From Cytophagales bacterium (lineage in GTDB: Bacteria > Bacteroidota > Bacteroidia > Cytophagales > VRUD01), in NCBI GenBank assembly GCA_019456305.1, contig VRUD01000029.1, forward strand, positions 1,861 through 47,482: a stretch of 45,622 nucleotides of DNA. The letters run 5' to 3'. The position numbers were made by a program, and so were the translations under genes. The notes beneath the pieces were generated by a model that was not told where the DNA came from, did no database searches, and saw only the letters and a program-made list of their open reading frames with translations. Position 1 is the first letter of the stretch. The number at the start of each line of letters is the position of its first letter. This document shows, piece by piece, positions 35,121 to 43,586 of the stretch.

Positions 35121-36566
35121 TTACCCCACACTCCCCTCCAAACTTACAGCCAAAAGCTTTTGAGCTTCTACAGCAAATTCCATGGGTAAGTTTTTGAGCA
35201 CTTCCTTACAATAACCGTTCACGATCAGGGCAGTAGCATCTTCGGTAGAGATCCCTCTCTGGTTGCAATAAAAGATCTGGTCTTCACCAATTTTAGAAGT
35301 AGTAGCTTCATGCTCAACGATTGCAGTATTATTTTTTACTTCAATGTAGGGAAAGGTGTTGGCGCCACATTTATCTCCCATCAGCAGTGAATCGCATTGT
35401 GTAAAATTCCTGGCATTTTCGGCTCTTTTGAGTACTTTGACCAATCCCCTGTAACTGTTGTTACTTTTTCCCGCAGAGATACCTTTTGATATGATCCTGC
35501 TTTTTGTGTTTTTACCGATGTGGGTCATCTTGGTGCCTGTATCAGCTTGCTGGTAATTATTGGTAACTGCTATGGAGTAAAATTCACCGGCTGAGTTATC
35601 TCCCTTTAAGATAACGCTCGGGTATTTCCATGTGATGGCTGCACCTGTCTCTACCTGTGTCCAGGATATTTTAGAATTATCGCCTTTGCAAATACCCCTT
35701 TTAGTTACAAAGTTGAACACACCACCTTTACCATTTTTGTCACCGGGGTACCAGTTTTGTATGGTAGAATATTTCACTTCCGCATCTTTATGGGCTATTA
35801 TTTCAACTATGGCAGCATGCAGTTGATTTTCGTCACGCATTGGAGCAGTGCATCCTTCAAGGTAACTAACATAGCTCCCCTCTTCTGCTATGATGAGCGT
35901 ACGTTCAAACTGTCCCGTATTTGCCTCATTGATCCTGAAATAGGTAGAAAGCTCCATAGGGCAGTGTACGCCTTTGGGAATATAGCAGAATGAGCCGTCA
36001 CTGAACACGGCCGAATTGAGCGCTGCAAAATAATTATCGGTAGGGGGAACCACCGAACCCAGGTATTGTCTCACCAGGTCAGGATGTTTTTCAATGGCTT
36101 CGGTCATTGAGCAGAAAATAACGCCTATCTCGTTTAATTTTTCCTTGAAAGTTGTAGCCACTGAAACGCTGTCCATTACAACATCAATGGCAACGCCAGT
36201 AAGCCTTTTTTGTTCTTCAAGTGAGATGCCCAGTTTTTCAAAGGTTTTCAAAAGTTCGGGGTCCACTTCATCAAGACTTTCAGGTTTAGCTGTTTGTTTG
36301 GGAGCAGCGTAGTATATGATATCCTGGTAATCAATTTCAGGATAGGTTACATTTTGCCATTTAGGTTCTTTCATAGTGAGCCAATGCCTGAAAGCTTTAA
36401 GCCTCCTTTCCAACAGCCATTCAGGGTCATTCTTTTTGGTAGAAATAAACCTGATGATATCCTCATTCAACCCTTTGGGCGCTGTATCACTTTCAATATT
36501 CGTCTCAAACCCGTATTTATACTCGGATGAGGTTACTTTTTCCAGTATTTCTGTTCCGTTACCCAT
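35121..36566 (-). CDS. sufB: Fe-S cluster assembly protein SufB
   Basis: SufB is the scaffold subunit on which the cluster is built. The 481-residue protein has [64 protein letters not shown] and [21 protein letters not shown], all family signatures with the conserved Cys. It is the first SUF gene, with a clear promoter and a palindromic box upstream. No repeat insertion is seen in it. Confidence 0.97.
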   Translation of the reverse strand: MGNGTEILEKVTSSEYKYGFETNIESDTAPKGLNEDIIRFISTKKNDPEWLLERRLKAFRHWLTMKEPKWQNVTYPEIDYQDIIYYAAPKQTAKPESLDEVDPELLKTFEKLGISLEEQKRLTGVAIDVVMDSVSVATTFKEKLNEIGVIFCSMTEAIEKHPDLVRQYLGSVVPPTDNYFAALNSAVFSDGSFCYIPKGVHCPMELSTYFRINEANTGQFERTLIIAEEGSYVSYLEGCTAPMRDENQLHAAIVEIIAHKDAEVKYSTIQNWYPGDKNGKGGVFNFVTKRGICKGDNSKISWTQVETGAAITWKYPSVILKGDNSAGEFYSIAVTNNYQQADTGTKMTHIGKNTKSRIISKGISAGKSNNSYRGLVKVLKRAENARNFTQCDSLLMGDKCGANTFPYIEVKNNTAIVEHEATTSKIGEDQIFYCNQRGISTEDATALIVNGYCKEVLKNLPMEFAVEAQKLLAVSLEGSVG

Positions 36567-36579
36567 GTTCTTATTTTTA

Positions 36580-36614
36580 TTTAGACTAATTCTAAATTAG
36601 AAATTACAAATGTA
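36580..36614 (-). promoter_or_regulatory. sufB promoter with metal-regulator-like box
   Basis: On the minus strand the -7 element TACATTTG is at 36614-36607, which puts the transcription start near 36600. The palindrome TTTAGA-ATTAG-TCTAAA (36596-36580 on the minus strand, 6-5-6) lies just after it, 14 bp before the sufB ATG. The half-sites are the same as those upstream of the DtxR/MntR-type gene. A repressor bound here would block initiation. Confidence 0.55.
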
Positions 36615-36799
36615 CAACAAATTTTGTAATAAAAGGGTTTCAATGGATATAATTATTTTTTAAAATAGAAAGGCTATATTTTAAATTAGCGTTGTAAAAT
36701 GCATAATTTTTCAAATTGCATTATCAGAAAAATAAAACTGACAAAAATCATTTTTTTAAAATTTGCTTAATATTAAATTTGCCAAATATTGCGAGCAAA

Positions 36800-36845
36800 G
36801 TAGAGACGTTACATGTAACGTCTCTACAAAAACAACATACTTTTG
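36800..36845 (+). promoter_or_regulatory. Desaturase promoter behind a GAGACG palindrome
   Basis: A perfect 28-bp palindrome (arms GTAGAGACGTTACA, 36800-36827) is followed by a -7 element TACTTTTG (36838-36845), 36 bp before the desaturase ATG. The palindrome covers the place of the -33 element. The rest of the 36615-36799 gap is AT-rich with nothing recognised. Confidence 0.5.
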
Positions 36846-36881
36846 CACCCGAATTAATTACGTAACCAAAAAAATAAAACT

Positions 36882-37958
36882 ATGGCAGAAAAAATAACAT
36901 TCGCAGGAAAAGGTGATTCTGAATTCTTTTCAACTTTAAAGAAAAGAATAGAAGCATATTTTGAGGATAAAGGAATATCCCAATATGCAAATGGCTTTAT
37001 GATCTTTAAAACATTATTTATCCTATCAGTCTTATTTGGCTCCTACTTTCTATTGATTTTAGGACAATACAGCCTTCCGGTAATGTATCTGTTATGGATA
37101 CTGGTGGGCTTATTTACTGGCTTTGCCGGTGTAAATATATGCCACGATGCCATTCATGGCGCTTACTCGTCAAACAAAACAGTAAATTTAATTTTAGGCT
37201 ATATACTGAATATTGCCGGTGGCAATGCCTATCTGTGGGGCCTCACGCATAATATTGCGCATCACACCTACACCAATATCCAGGGATATGACGAAGATCT
37301 TAATGCGGTACCCCTGGTAAGGTTATCTCCACACCAGAAGCGCTATAAGATACAACGTTGGCAGCATTGGTACACTTTCTTTTTTTATGGATTCACATCG
37401 CTTGCATGGGTTTTTCTGAAAGATTATAAAAGGTTTTTTCAAAAAAGCACAGGAAAATATCATGACAAAAAACATCCGAAAATTGAATATTTTAACCTGT
37501 TTTTCTTCAAAGCCGTTTATTATTTAGTGTTTTTGGCTTTACCCTTAATATTGATAAATCAGCCATGGTGGATCATACTAACCGGATTTGCCGCCATGCA
37601 CTTTTTCGAGGGAGTTACACTGTCAATAACAATCATGCTGGCACATCTGGTTGTTGATGTTGATTTCCCCTTGCCGGATAAGGACGGTAAAATCGAAAAC
37701 AACTGGGCAGTGCACCAGTTGCTTACCACGGCCGATTTTGCACGTAATAATCCTGTTATATCATTCTTTTTTGGCGGGCTGAATTTTCACATTGAGCACC
37801 ATCTTTTTCAAAGAATCTGCCATGTACATCACCGGCCTCTTTCCGATATAGTGAAGCAAACGGCAGGGGAGTTTAACCTGCCATATTATGATTATCCGAC
37901 AATTGGAGGTGCTTTACGCTCTCATGTACGGTTTTTGAAAAAGTTTGGGAGGGAGTAA
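36882..37958 (+). CDS. Membrane fatty-acid desaturase
   Basis: The 358-residue diiron desaturase introduces a double bond into acyl chains at the membrane. The three His boxes are present: HDAIH (88-92), HNIAHH (123-128) and HIEHH (303-307), between four main hydrophobic segments. The HxxHH third box and length resemble front-end (linoleoyl-CoA type) desaturases, although no cytochrome b5 domain is attached. Regioselectivity cannot be read from sequence. It is monocistronic, bracketed by two GAGACG palindromes. Confidence 0.92.
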   Translation: MAEKITFAGKGDSEFFSTLKKRIEAYFEDKGISQYANGFMIFKTLFILSVLFGSYFLLILGQYSLPVMYLLWILVGLFTGFAGVNICHDAIHGAYSSNKTVNLILGYILNIAGGNAYLWGLTHNIAHHTYTNIQGYDEDLNAVPLVRLSPHQKRYKIQRWQHWYTFFFYGFTSLAWVFLKDYKRFFQKSTGKYHDKKHPKIEYFNLFFFKAVYYLVFLALPLILINQPWWIILTGFAAMHFFEGVTLSITIMLAHLVVDVDFPLPDKDGKIENNWAVHQLLTTADFARNNPVISFFFGGLNFHIEHHLFQRICHVHHRPLSDIVKQTAGEFNLPYYDYPTIGGALRSHVRFLKKFGRE

Positions 37959-38017
37959 ACCAATTCGTGTTTGTAGAGACGTTACATGTAACGTCTCTAC
38001 AAACACGAGTAAACCAA
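37953..38017. repeat. 44-bp palindrome flanked by an 11-bp direct repeat
   Basis: The palindrome at 37965-38008 has perfect 22-bp arms (left arm starts TCGTGTTTGTAGAGACG). GAGTAAACCAA stands directly on both sides (37953-37963 and 38007-38017), like a target-site duplication. The left copy includes the TAA stop of the desaturase gene. The core is the same as 36800-36827. It may also act as a terminator. Downstream DNA to 38155 has nothing clear. Confidence 0.72.
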
Positions 38018-38155
38018 AATATTTTAACTATGTTCAATGAATGTTCTTCCCATAGAATACGATACTCCTCATAAGATACGCAATAAACAATCCGCAGTTT
38101 GCAGGATTAAGGGAAGAATGGCAGCGGGGGTTATAATTAACTTGCGAATTTTTTT

Positions 38156-38782
38156 TTAAGCTGTTTTATAGCGCTTTACTAAGTCTTTACAATAGTGTTT
38201 GATCTCATCCCTTACTTTTCTATATTCATTTAATATCTCTTCCTCTGTTCCTGTAGCATTGGTAGGGTCTGCAAAGTCGTGATGTAATCTTTTTGAAGAA
38301 CGTTGGTTTAGGGGTTGGCCAGTTCTCCCCCCTTTATCAGCCCCCCTAAATCCCCCCAAAGGGGGGACTTTGCCATCGCTTTTGCCTCGGGGAAGGGTAA
38401 AGTGTTGGCCAGTTCTCCCCCCTTTCTTCTTTCCCCCCTTTGGAGGGATTAAAGGGGGGCTTGGAGTCAGAGGGGGGCTGTGGGGGCTTGGAGTTAGAGG
38501 GGGGCTGGCAGGAAAGTTTGGGCAATGCTCCTGTGCATTATCACATACTGTGATCACAAGATCAAAATTATTTTTTGAATATTTATCAACACTTTCAGAT
38601 TTGTGATTGGAAATATCAATACCAATTTCCCGCATCACCTGAACGACTTTTGGATTTAGTCCGTACGCAATTATACCTGCACTACTAACTTCCACTTCAC
38701 TGTCTGCATAATGCCTGATAAACCCTTCGGCCATCTGGCTTCTGCAGGAATTGCCTGTGCAAAGAACTAAAATCTTTCTCAT
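38156..38782 (-). CDS. arsC: Arsenate reductase, thioredoxin-coupled LMW-phosphatase type, with repeat insertion
   Basis: The family reduces arsenate to arsenite using a Cys cascade. The CX5R loop is C8-TGNSC-R14, and the two further Cys are C80 and C87 (VCDNAQEHCPNFP), matching the thioredoxin-linked type. The end is HHDFADPTNATGTEEEILNEYRKVRDEI. The expected length is about 140; this is 208, because residues about 93-163 are a Pro/Gly-rich insert (PPLTPSP, PPKGGKKKGGRTGQ) encoded by C/G-run repeats six residues after C87. Whether the enzyme still works is unknown; all catalytic residues remain. No other ars genes are nearby, so a protein-tyrosine-phosphatase role is an alternative. Confidence 0.85.
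   Translation of the reverse strand: MRKILVLCTGNSCRSQMAEGFIRHYADSEVEVSSAGIIAYGLNPKVVQVMREIGIDISNHKSESVDKYSKNNFDLVITVCDNAQEHCPNFPASPPLTPSPHSPPLTPSPPLIPPKGGKKKGGRTGQHFTLPRGKSDGKVPPLGGFRGADKGGRTGQPLNQRSSKRLHHDFADPTNATGTEEEILNEYRKVRDEIKHYCKDLVKRYKTA
38294..38506. repeat. C-run/G-run repeat array inside arsC
   Basis: GTTGGCCAGTTCTCCCCCCT occurs at 38314 and again at 38404 (90 bp apart). Each copy is followed by complementary CCCCCC...GGGGGG blocks and later GGGGGGCTTGGAGT units. The length is a multiple of three in effect, so the arsC frame continues. Confidence 0.8.
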
Positions 38783-38815
38783 TTATATAAAGTCTATTAA
38801 AAAATAATACAAGTT

Positions 38816-39337
38816 TTATTTCGGTTGGGTTTTTTTAAATAATGGCACTGCACTGCAAGCTTCTCCAAACATAATGCTCAATGCCACAGGCATAAGTAAC
38901 CTTGTAATTTCTACGTAAGCAGAGGGTGGAATTGGGGCGCTGCCACAGCCCTTTACTATTACTTTGGCGCCTTTAAATTTATTCAGATCTATCTTTGACA
39001 ACGCATCCTGAAACAAAGCTTGCTCTAATATCTCAAGATCACCCCATACAACCCTATTAGCATAAGGTGAGATATGTACTGTTAAAAGCATATATGCCCA
39101 CGTAGGTATCACTGCATCAACACTGCAAGTGAGGGCTACATTTTTATTTTTGTAGATCGTCCAGTCATTTTCCTTAACAAATTTTCTAAACTCCTTTTCT
39201 TTTAAAGCGATCCCTTCATACAGATTATCTTTAATATCATAAACTACGCGTTCGCCCTGGGAATAATAATCTTCAAGATTCAGGGTTATTAGGCTGCTTT
39301 TTGCTACTCGGTTTACTATAACATCCTGATTTTCCAT
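38816..39337 (-). CDS. DUF2480 family protein
   Basis: The 173-residue protein is of a family confined largely to Bacteroidetes and often found next to SUF genes. It shows the patterns ITLNLEDYYSQGERVVYDIKD, WTIYKNKNVALTCSVDAVIPTWAYMLL and VIVKGCGSAPIPPSAYVEIT, with Cys in CSVDA and KGCGS. No enzymatic function is established to my knowledge. Here it lies 6 bp after the tsaB start-proximal neighbour's stop, in a run with tsaB, 2 kb from sufB rather than within the operon. Confidence 0.82.
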   Translation of the reverse strand: MENQDVIVNRVAKSSLITLNLEDYYSQGERVVYDIKDNLYEGIALKEKEFRKFVKENDWTIYKNKNVALTCSVDAVIPTWAYMLLTVHISPYANRVVWGDLEILEQALFQDALSKIDLNKFKGAKVIVKGCGSAPIPPSAYVEITRLLMPVALSIMFGEACSAVPLFKKTQPK

Positions 39338-39343
39338 AATATT

Positions 39344-40216
39344 TTAGAATGACACGAAATCTTTAAGATAGAACGGTTCAAAATATGCTACATCCTCAAA
39401 ATCGTTTTCTTTGTAACGGTTTGTTGCAAGATAGCCAATATTTTTGGCAGATGGAAAGATATCGTCTATAAAAATTGCATTTTCATGCTTTGAAAGTATA
39501 GGCCTGCATTTATCCATTCCATCTCCAAAAAAAATCACTTTACTTGCCGATAATACATCTTTAAATGAAAATTCATCTATTATTTCTGCGGAAGTATCTT
39601 TAATAAACTCATTTGATGTATTAAACATAGCATAAAAAACTTCCATTCTGCGTGCATCAAGCATAGGGCAGATAAGGATTTCGGATTTCGGATTTCGCCT
39701 TTCGGATTTCGCCTTTCGAATTTCGGATTTCGCCTTTCGGATTTCGCCTTTCGGATTTCGAATTTCGGATTTAAGATTTCGGATTTCGTCTTTCGGATTT
39801 CGTCTTTCGGATTTCGAATTTCGTCCCGAGTACTCGGGATCGGATTTAAGATTGGATATTGGGAATTGGAGTTGTTGGATTGTTGCCTTAACAAACTGTT
39901 GATTTAGTCCATAAGCCATCGCTTGCAATGTATTTATTGCAATTAGAGGCTTTTCAAGGGCATAGCAGAGGCCTTTTGCTGTGGACGTGCCTATTCGCAG
40001 CCCTGTATATGAACCCGGCCCTTTGGAGATTGCGATGGCGTCTATTTGATTAAAGTTAAAACCATTCCCGGAAATGATATTTTTTGTTAATACGGTTAAA
40101 ATCTCACCGTGAGACTTTTCTGCAATAATTTCATTACGAGCAACCAGGATGCCTTGTTCGTGGAGGGCGACAGAGCAGACTTTTGTTGAGGTTTCTATGC
40201 TTAAGATTAAAGACAT
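39344..40216 (-). CDS. tsaB: tRNA threonylcarbamoyladenosine biosynthesis protein TsaB, with repeat insertion
   Basis: TsaB partners with TsaD and TsaE in the t6A modification of ANN-decoding tRNAs. I chose the start at 40216 (MSLILSIETSTKVCSVAL), the conserved beginning; the 36 codons upstream come from GGGTGCTGG repeat DNA. Family motifs: ETSTKVCSVAL, SKGPGSYTGLRIGTSTAKGLCYAL and CPMLDARRMEVFYA. Residues about 114-181 are a Lys/Glu/Arg/Asn-rich insert (KSEIRNPKGEIRKAKSE pattern), encoded by a TTTCGGATTTCGCC minisatellite, just before the CPMLDARR motif. Length is 290 against about 225-230 usually. Confidence 0.9.
   Translation of the reverse strand: MSLILSIETSTKVCSVALHEQGILVARNEIIAEKSHGEILTVLTKNIISGNGFNFNQIDAIAISKGPGSYTGLRIGTSTAKGLCYALEKPLIAINTLQAMAYGLNQQFVKATIQQLQFPISNLKSDPEYSGRNSKSERRNPKDEIRNLKSEIRNPKGEIRKAKSEIRKAKSERRNPKSEILICPMLDARRMEVFYAMFNTSNEFIKDTSAEIIDEFSFKDVLSASKVIFFGDGMDKCRPILSKHENAIFIDDIFPSAKNIGYLATNRYKENDFEDVAYFEPFYLKDFVSF
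39674..39877. repeat. TTTCGGATTTCGCC minisatellite inside tsaB
   Basis: About ten imperfect units alternate TTTCGGATTTCG with CC, AA or TC linkers, ending with a CCCGAGTACTCGGG palindrome (39823-39836) and GGATTTAAGATT. The same GAATTTCGGATTTAAGATT unit forms an intergenic hairpin at 41283-41341. Confidence 0.8.
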
Positions 40217-40234
40217 GACAAAGTAAGTTAGTTT

Positions 40235-40314
40235 CTGGGTGCTGGGTATTGGGTGCTGGGTAATTAGAAAATAAAGTAACATTTGTATACAGAACCCAGA
40301 ACCCAGTACCCAGT
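40235..40314. repeat. CTGGGTGCTGGGT inverted repeat upstream of tsaB
   Basis: Tandem CTGGGT(G/A) units on the left face ACCCAGAACCCAGTACCCAG on the right, a long imperfect hairpin in the 185-bp gap. It extends the tsaB frame upstream without likely function. Confidence 0.65.
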
Positions 40315-40401
40315 AGCTGTTCATTAAGAGTACGAAGGATAGATTTGAATATATGTGTATTTAAAACAAACTAAATTCCGAATTGATAGCATCAATTCTT
40401 A

Positions 40402-41277
40402 TTAGAAAATGTCCATCATTTTTTTAATGATCACCACGATCAAAAAAAATGAAAAAATTATATAGATCGTTTTAGAAGACGCCTTTTTTGAAACCGTTAC
40501 CCCAATAGGGGAAGCTACTACTGCACCCAATGCAAGTGAGAGAGCAACCGGAAAAATAATGTATCCAACACTATAGTGATTAGTGAATGGTGATTGGTGT
40601 ATGGTGTGTGGTGTTTCAAGCATATTAAAGGCAGTCATTATCAAAGATGTGATGGTGATGACGCCTAGCGAGATAGCATTTGTTTTTTTAATATCAATGT
40701 GCATAATAGAATTAAGGATTGGAATAATTATTATGCCACCTCCTAACCCGGATAATGCTGATAATGCTCCACCTGCCAATCCTGCTAAGGTCAGTTTTTT
40801 CTTATCTGTATTTTCCTGCTGGTCTTTTGCTGTTTTCAATACAGATGCTTCTTTTTTAACACCATAGTGGGAGGCTTTTGGTAAAAAATAAAATTTTTGG
40901 AGAAATCTGGAAAGCATAAAGATCAATAATAAAACAACAACAATGTTGAATATTTGCCTGGAATACCAATCTGTGTTGACAATAAGTTGCAGGAATAATA
41001 TCGCGCTAAATGCACCAGCCAATCCAACAAAAAGAGCTTCTTTTAAATAAAAACTTTTACGTTTAACCAATACAACATTTGCAGCCAATGAAGCAAAAAG
41101 AGCAGCAAAAATGGAATTAGCAATGGTATATTGAACAATTTCTGAATGGGGAGTTCCAAAATGCGGTAAAACGGCAGGAATTACCAAAATGTAAATGATA
41201 CCACCGCCTATTCCTAATAATCCTGATAAAAATCCGCCAACACTACCTGCAATGAATAAGTATAAATAAAAGGACAT
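40402..41277 (-). CDS. TauE/SafE (TSUP) family membrane permease
   Basis: The 291-residue inner-membrane protein has two related halves, each with a GLLGIGGGIIYIL / SGLGGGIIIIPIL motif and about four helices, as in TSUP sulfite/sulfonate or organic-anion exporters. The substrate is unknown; no sulfur genes are adjacent. Residues about 221-235 (TPHTIHQSPFTNHYS) are encoded by a repeat of TGGTGATTGG / TGGTGTATGG type (40573-40617) in a loop between helices. Confidence 0.82.
   Translation of the reverse strand: MSFYLYLFIAGSVGGFLSGLLGIGGGIIYILVIPAVLPHFGTPHSEIVQYTIANSIFAALFASLAANVVLVKRKSFYLKEALFVGLAGAFSAILFLQLIVNTDWYSRQIFNIVVVLLLIFMLSRFLQKFYFLPKASHYGVKKEASVLKTAKDQQENTDKKKLTLAGLAGGALSALSGLGGGIIIIPILNSIMHIDIKKTNAISLGVITITSLIMTAFNMLETPHTIHQSPFTNHYSVGYIIFPVALSLALGAVVASPIGVTVSKKASSKTIYIIFSFFLIVVIIKKMMDIF
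40573..40617. repeat. TGGTGATTGGTGTATGGTG repeat inside the TSUP gene
   Basis: Short imperfect GTGATT / GTGAAT / GTGTAT units in tandem code for about 15 loop residues in frame. The style is the same as the other coding repeats in the window. Confidence 0.5.
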
Positions 41278-41282
41278 TTTGG

Positions 41283-41341
41283 AATTTCGGATTTAAGATT
41301 GTGGATTTGGGATTTTTGTTTACGGTTTTAAATCCGAAATT
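41283..41341. repeat. AATTTCGGATTTAA inverted repeat
   Basis: Perfect 14-bp arms AATTTCGGATTTAA and TTAAATCCGAAATT are 31 bases apart, between the S41 protease gene and the TSUP gene. The arm sequence equals the tsaB minisatellite unit. Confidence 0.72.
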
Positions 41342-41366
41342 GAAAATCGGAAATCCGTAATTCTAA

Positions 41367-43025
41367 TTATTTTCCTTTTAGAATCTTATCATATCTTTCA
41401 GGATCATTAAACAGTTCTAATGCAGCTTGTATATACAGATCATTATCAAATGAAGCTTCTACAACCCCTTTTTGCAGATAATACATTTTAACGATCTCTT
41501 CTTCGAGCAATTCACTGACATCTTCCCTGAACTTTTGCAGGTCAGTTTCTTTATTATGTTTTACCTGTTTTTTTAAAGACTCTATTTGGTTTTTAATATC
41601 ATCGTAATATCTTTCTTTCTTGGCTTGTGTTACTAATTGTTCAAGTGTATTCTCAACTTTTGTTTTATAATCATATTCTTTATCTGATAACCAGCTTATA
41701 AAATGCTGGTATTCAGCATCAGATAGTTTAAACAGTTTTGCGGGTAAAATAGAATCGTGCCGGCTATGATAATCCAGGGCATAATCAAACAATAAAACTT
41801 TCTTAATTAATCTGAGAGTAATTGGCGCCAATGGCTTGGATTCAACGGTTATATCAGGGGTTATACCGCCTCCGTCATAAACGACCCTGCCATTTTTTGT
41901 ATTAAAAGCAGATTTTAAGCTATCAGGCATTTTACCTACGCTTCCATCCGCATTTCTATTTTTGTAATTGATAGCCTGGATACATCTGCCGCTGGGGATG
42001 TAATACTTTGCTGTAGTGATCTTTAACTGAGAATTGTATGAGAGGGGCCTTGTTGCCTGTACCAAACCTTTTCCAAAAGTCCTTTGTCCTAATATGACTC
42101 CCCTATCATAATCCTGTACTACGCCAGCCACGATTTCTGATGCAGAGGCGCTCTTTCTATCTGTAAGAATAACAAGCGGTATTTCAGTATCAGCAGGTTG
42201 ACCGAGTGTGATATATTTTTTATTCCAATTTTTTACCCTGCCTTTTGTGCTAACTACTTCCATGCCTCTTGGTATAAATATATTTGAAACATTAACGGCT
42301 TCATTTAACAACCCGCCAGGATTACTCCGTAGGTCAAGAATAATTTTTGTTGCTCCTTTATCTTTGAGGCTGTTCAAACCCTTTTTTACTTCCTTAGATG
42401 CACTTGTAGTAAAATCGGATAAGCGAATATAGCCAACTTCATTATTGACCATGCCATAATAGGGCACATTTTTAATTTTTATTTTTTGCCTGATTAATTC
42501 AATATCAAATTCATTTTTTACATCATAACGCTGTATAGTTACTGTAACCATTGTACCTGCCTGGCCTTTTAACAATTTACTTATATCGTTTGAAGACTTG
42601 TCTGTGATGTTAATTCCGTCAATTTTTAAAATTTCATCTCCTACCTGCAGGCCGGAATTATGGGCAGGAAATCCCTCGTAGGGTAATAATATAATTGTTT
42701 TACCATTTCTTTTACCAATTATGGTACCGATTCCCCCATATTGTCCTGTAGTCATCGATCTGTAATTCTCAATCTCATCTTCAGGTATGAAGTTGGTATA
42801 AGGATCTAATGATTTCAGCATCGCATCAATGGCTTGATTCATTAATTTAGCCGGCTTAATATCATTAACATAATATTGATTCACTTCTCTAAACAGGGTA
42901 CCAAAAATATCGAGGTATTTTGATATTTCAAAGAATTTTTCTTGCGGAGGGGCTACGGCAATGATGCTAATAAAGAGGGAGAACAGCAGGCCAACAATAG
43001 TAATTTTTTTTATGATATTTTTCAT
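41367..43025 (-). CDS. S41-family C-terminal processing peptidase
   Basis: The 552-residue periplasmic protease has a signal/anchor segment (about 8-25), an N-terminal helical part (LDPYTNFIPEDE), a PDZ domain (about 95-170, GGIGTIIGK, SGLQVGDEILKIDG) and the S41 core. The catalytic Ser is S294 in SASASEIV and the Lys is K319 in FGKGLVQ, at the family spacing of 25. A long helical tail follows. It trims proteins at the C-terminus in the envelope. Its start overlaps the rnpA stop by one base, an arrangement suggesting coupled translation. Confidence 0.93.
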   Translation of the reverse strand: MKNIIKKITIVGLLFSLFISIIAVAPPQEKFFEISKYLDIFGTLFREVNQYYVNDIKPAKLMNQAIDAMLKSLDPYTNFIPEDEIENYRSMTTGQYGGIGTIIGKRNGKTIILLPYEGFPAHNSGLQVGDEILKIDGINITDKSSNDISKLLKGQAGTMVTVTIQRYDVKNEFDIELIRQKIKIKNVPYYGMVNNEVGYIRLSDFTTSASKEVKKGLNSLKDKGATKIILDLRSNPGGLLNEAVNVSNIFIPRGMEVVSTKGRVKNWNKKYITLGQPADTEIPLVILTDRKSASASEIVAGVVQDYDRGVILGQRTFGKGLVQATRPLSYNSQLKITTAKYYIPSGRCIQAINYKNRNADGSVGKMPDSLKSAFNTKNGRVVYDGGGITPDITVESKPLAPITLRLIKKVLLFDYALDYHSRHDSILPAKLFKLSDAEYQHFISWLSDKEYDYKTKVENTLEQLVTQAKKERYYDDIKNQIESLKKQVKHNKETDLQKFREDVSELLEEEIVKMYYLQKGVVEASFDNDLYIQAALELFNDPERYDKILKGK

Positions 43026-43408
43026 TATACATAATTTAAACGTTGTAAAGCCAAAATTAGTTTTCTTTCTAACTCCTGAAAAGGTATTTTCTTATCTGAA
43101 ACATATATTATTGCAATAGCATAAGGTGTTTTAAATTTAGAATTTAGAAGAAAATGTTTATTTATCCTATAAGCCTCTATCATTTGTCTGCGAATTCGAT
43201 TTCTGTCAACTGCGCGCTTAAATTTTTTTTTGGAAACAGTGATCAATACCTGGGGGAAATCTCTTTTTTCATTTGAAAGATATAAAAGGCGAATAGGAAA
43301 ACAATTGACTGATCTCCCTTTTTCGAAAAGTTCCTTAATTAATTCTTTGCTTTTTAAACGTTCTCTTTTTGTGAATTTTTTATGGATGTCTTCTTTCATC
43401 AGAGACAC
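43025..43408 (-). CDS. rnpA: Ribonuclease P protein component
   Basis: RnpA binds RNase P RNA to process tRNA 5' ends. The 127-residue frame has the motif [22 protein letters not shown] and the basic N-terminus [20 protein letters not shown]. The start may be Met1 (43408) or Met4 (43399); both overlap the end of rpmH (by 29 or 20 bases), in keeping with the compact rpmH-rnpA pair known in bacteria. Confidence 0.93.
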   Translation of the reverse strand: MSLMKEDIHKKFTKRERLKSKELIKELFEKGRSVNCFPIRLLYLSNEKRDFPQVLITVSKKKFKRAVDRNRIRRQMIEAYRINKHFLLNSKFKTPYAIAIIYVSDKKIPFQELERKLILALQRLNYV

Positions 43409-43535
43409 TAAGCTTTTTTCTGCCTTTAGCTCTTCTTCTTGCCAATGTTTTTATACCACCAACCGAGCCCATCCTCTCTCTGAACCCGTGTTTATTTTTT
43501 CTTTTACGTTTATGTGGTTGATATGTTCGTTTCAT
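43380..43535 (-). CDS. rpmH: 50S ribosomal protein L34
   Basis: The 51-residue protein begins [18 protein letters not shown] and continues [24 protein letters not shown], the complete L34 signature. The C-terminal extension SVSDERRHP overlaps the rnpA start region. It is the first gene of rpmH-rnpA-S41 protease. Confidence 0.95.
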   Translation of the reverse strand: MKRTYQPHKRKRKNKHGFRERMGSVGGIKTLARRRAKGRKKLSVSDERRHP

Positions 43536-43586
43536 CTCTTAATTAGTTATTTAAGTTAGTTGGTGTAAAGTTAACTTTATTTTTTG

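Noticed and set aside
36800-36827. The palindrome before the desaturase gene as a specific repressor operator
   Set aside because: The same core occurs after the gene and inside sufD, so it is more likely a dispersed repeat than a gene-specific operator.
38018-38155. Possible short gene fragment between the desaturase gene and arsC
   Set aside because: All frames are short and interrupted and none has a recognisable motif; only an 8-bp TTCTTCCC/GGGAAGAA pair was noted.
38370-38606. Glycine-rich plus-strand frame opposite arsC
   Set aside because: It is produced by the G-run repeats and the arsC antisense strand, with no start signal or family match.
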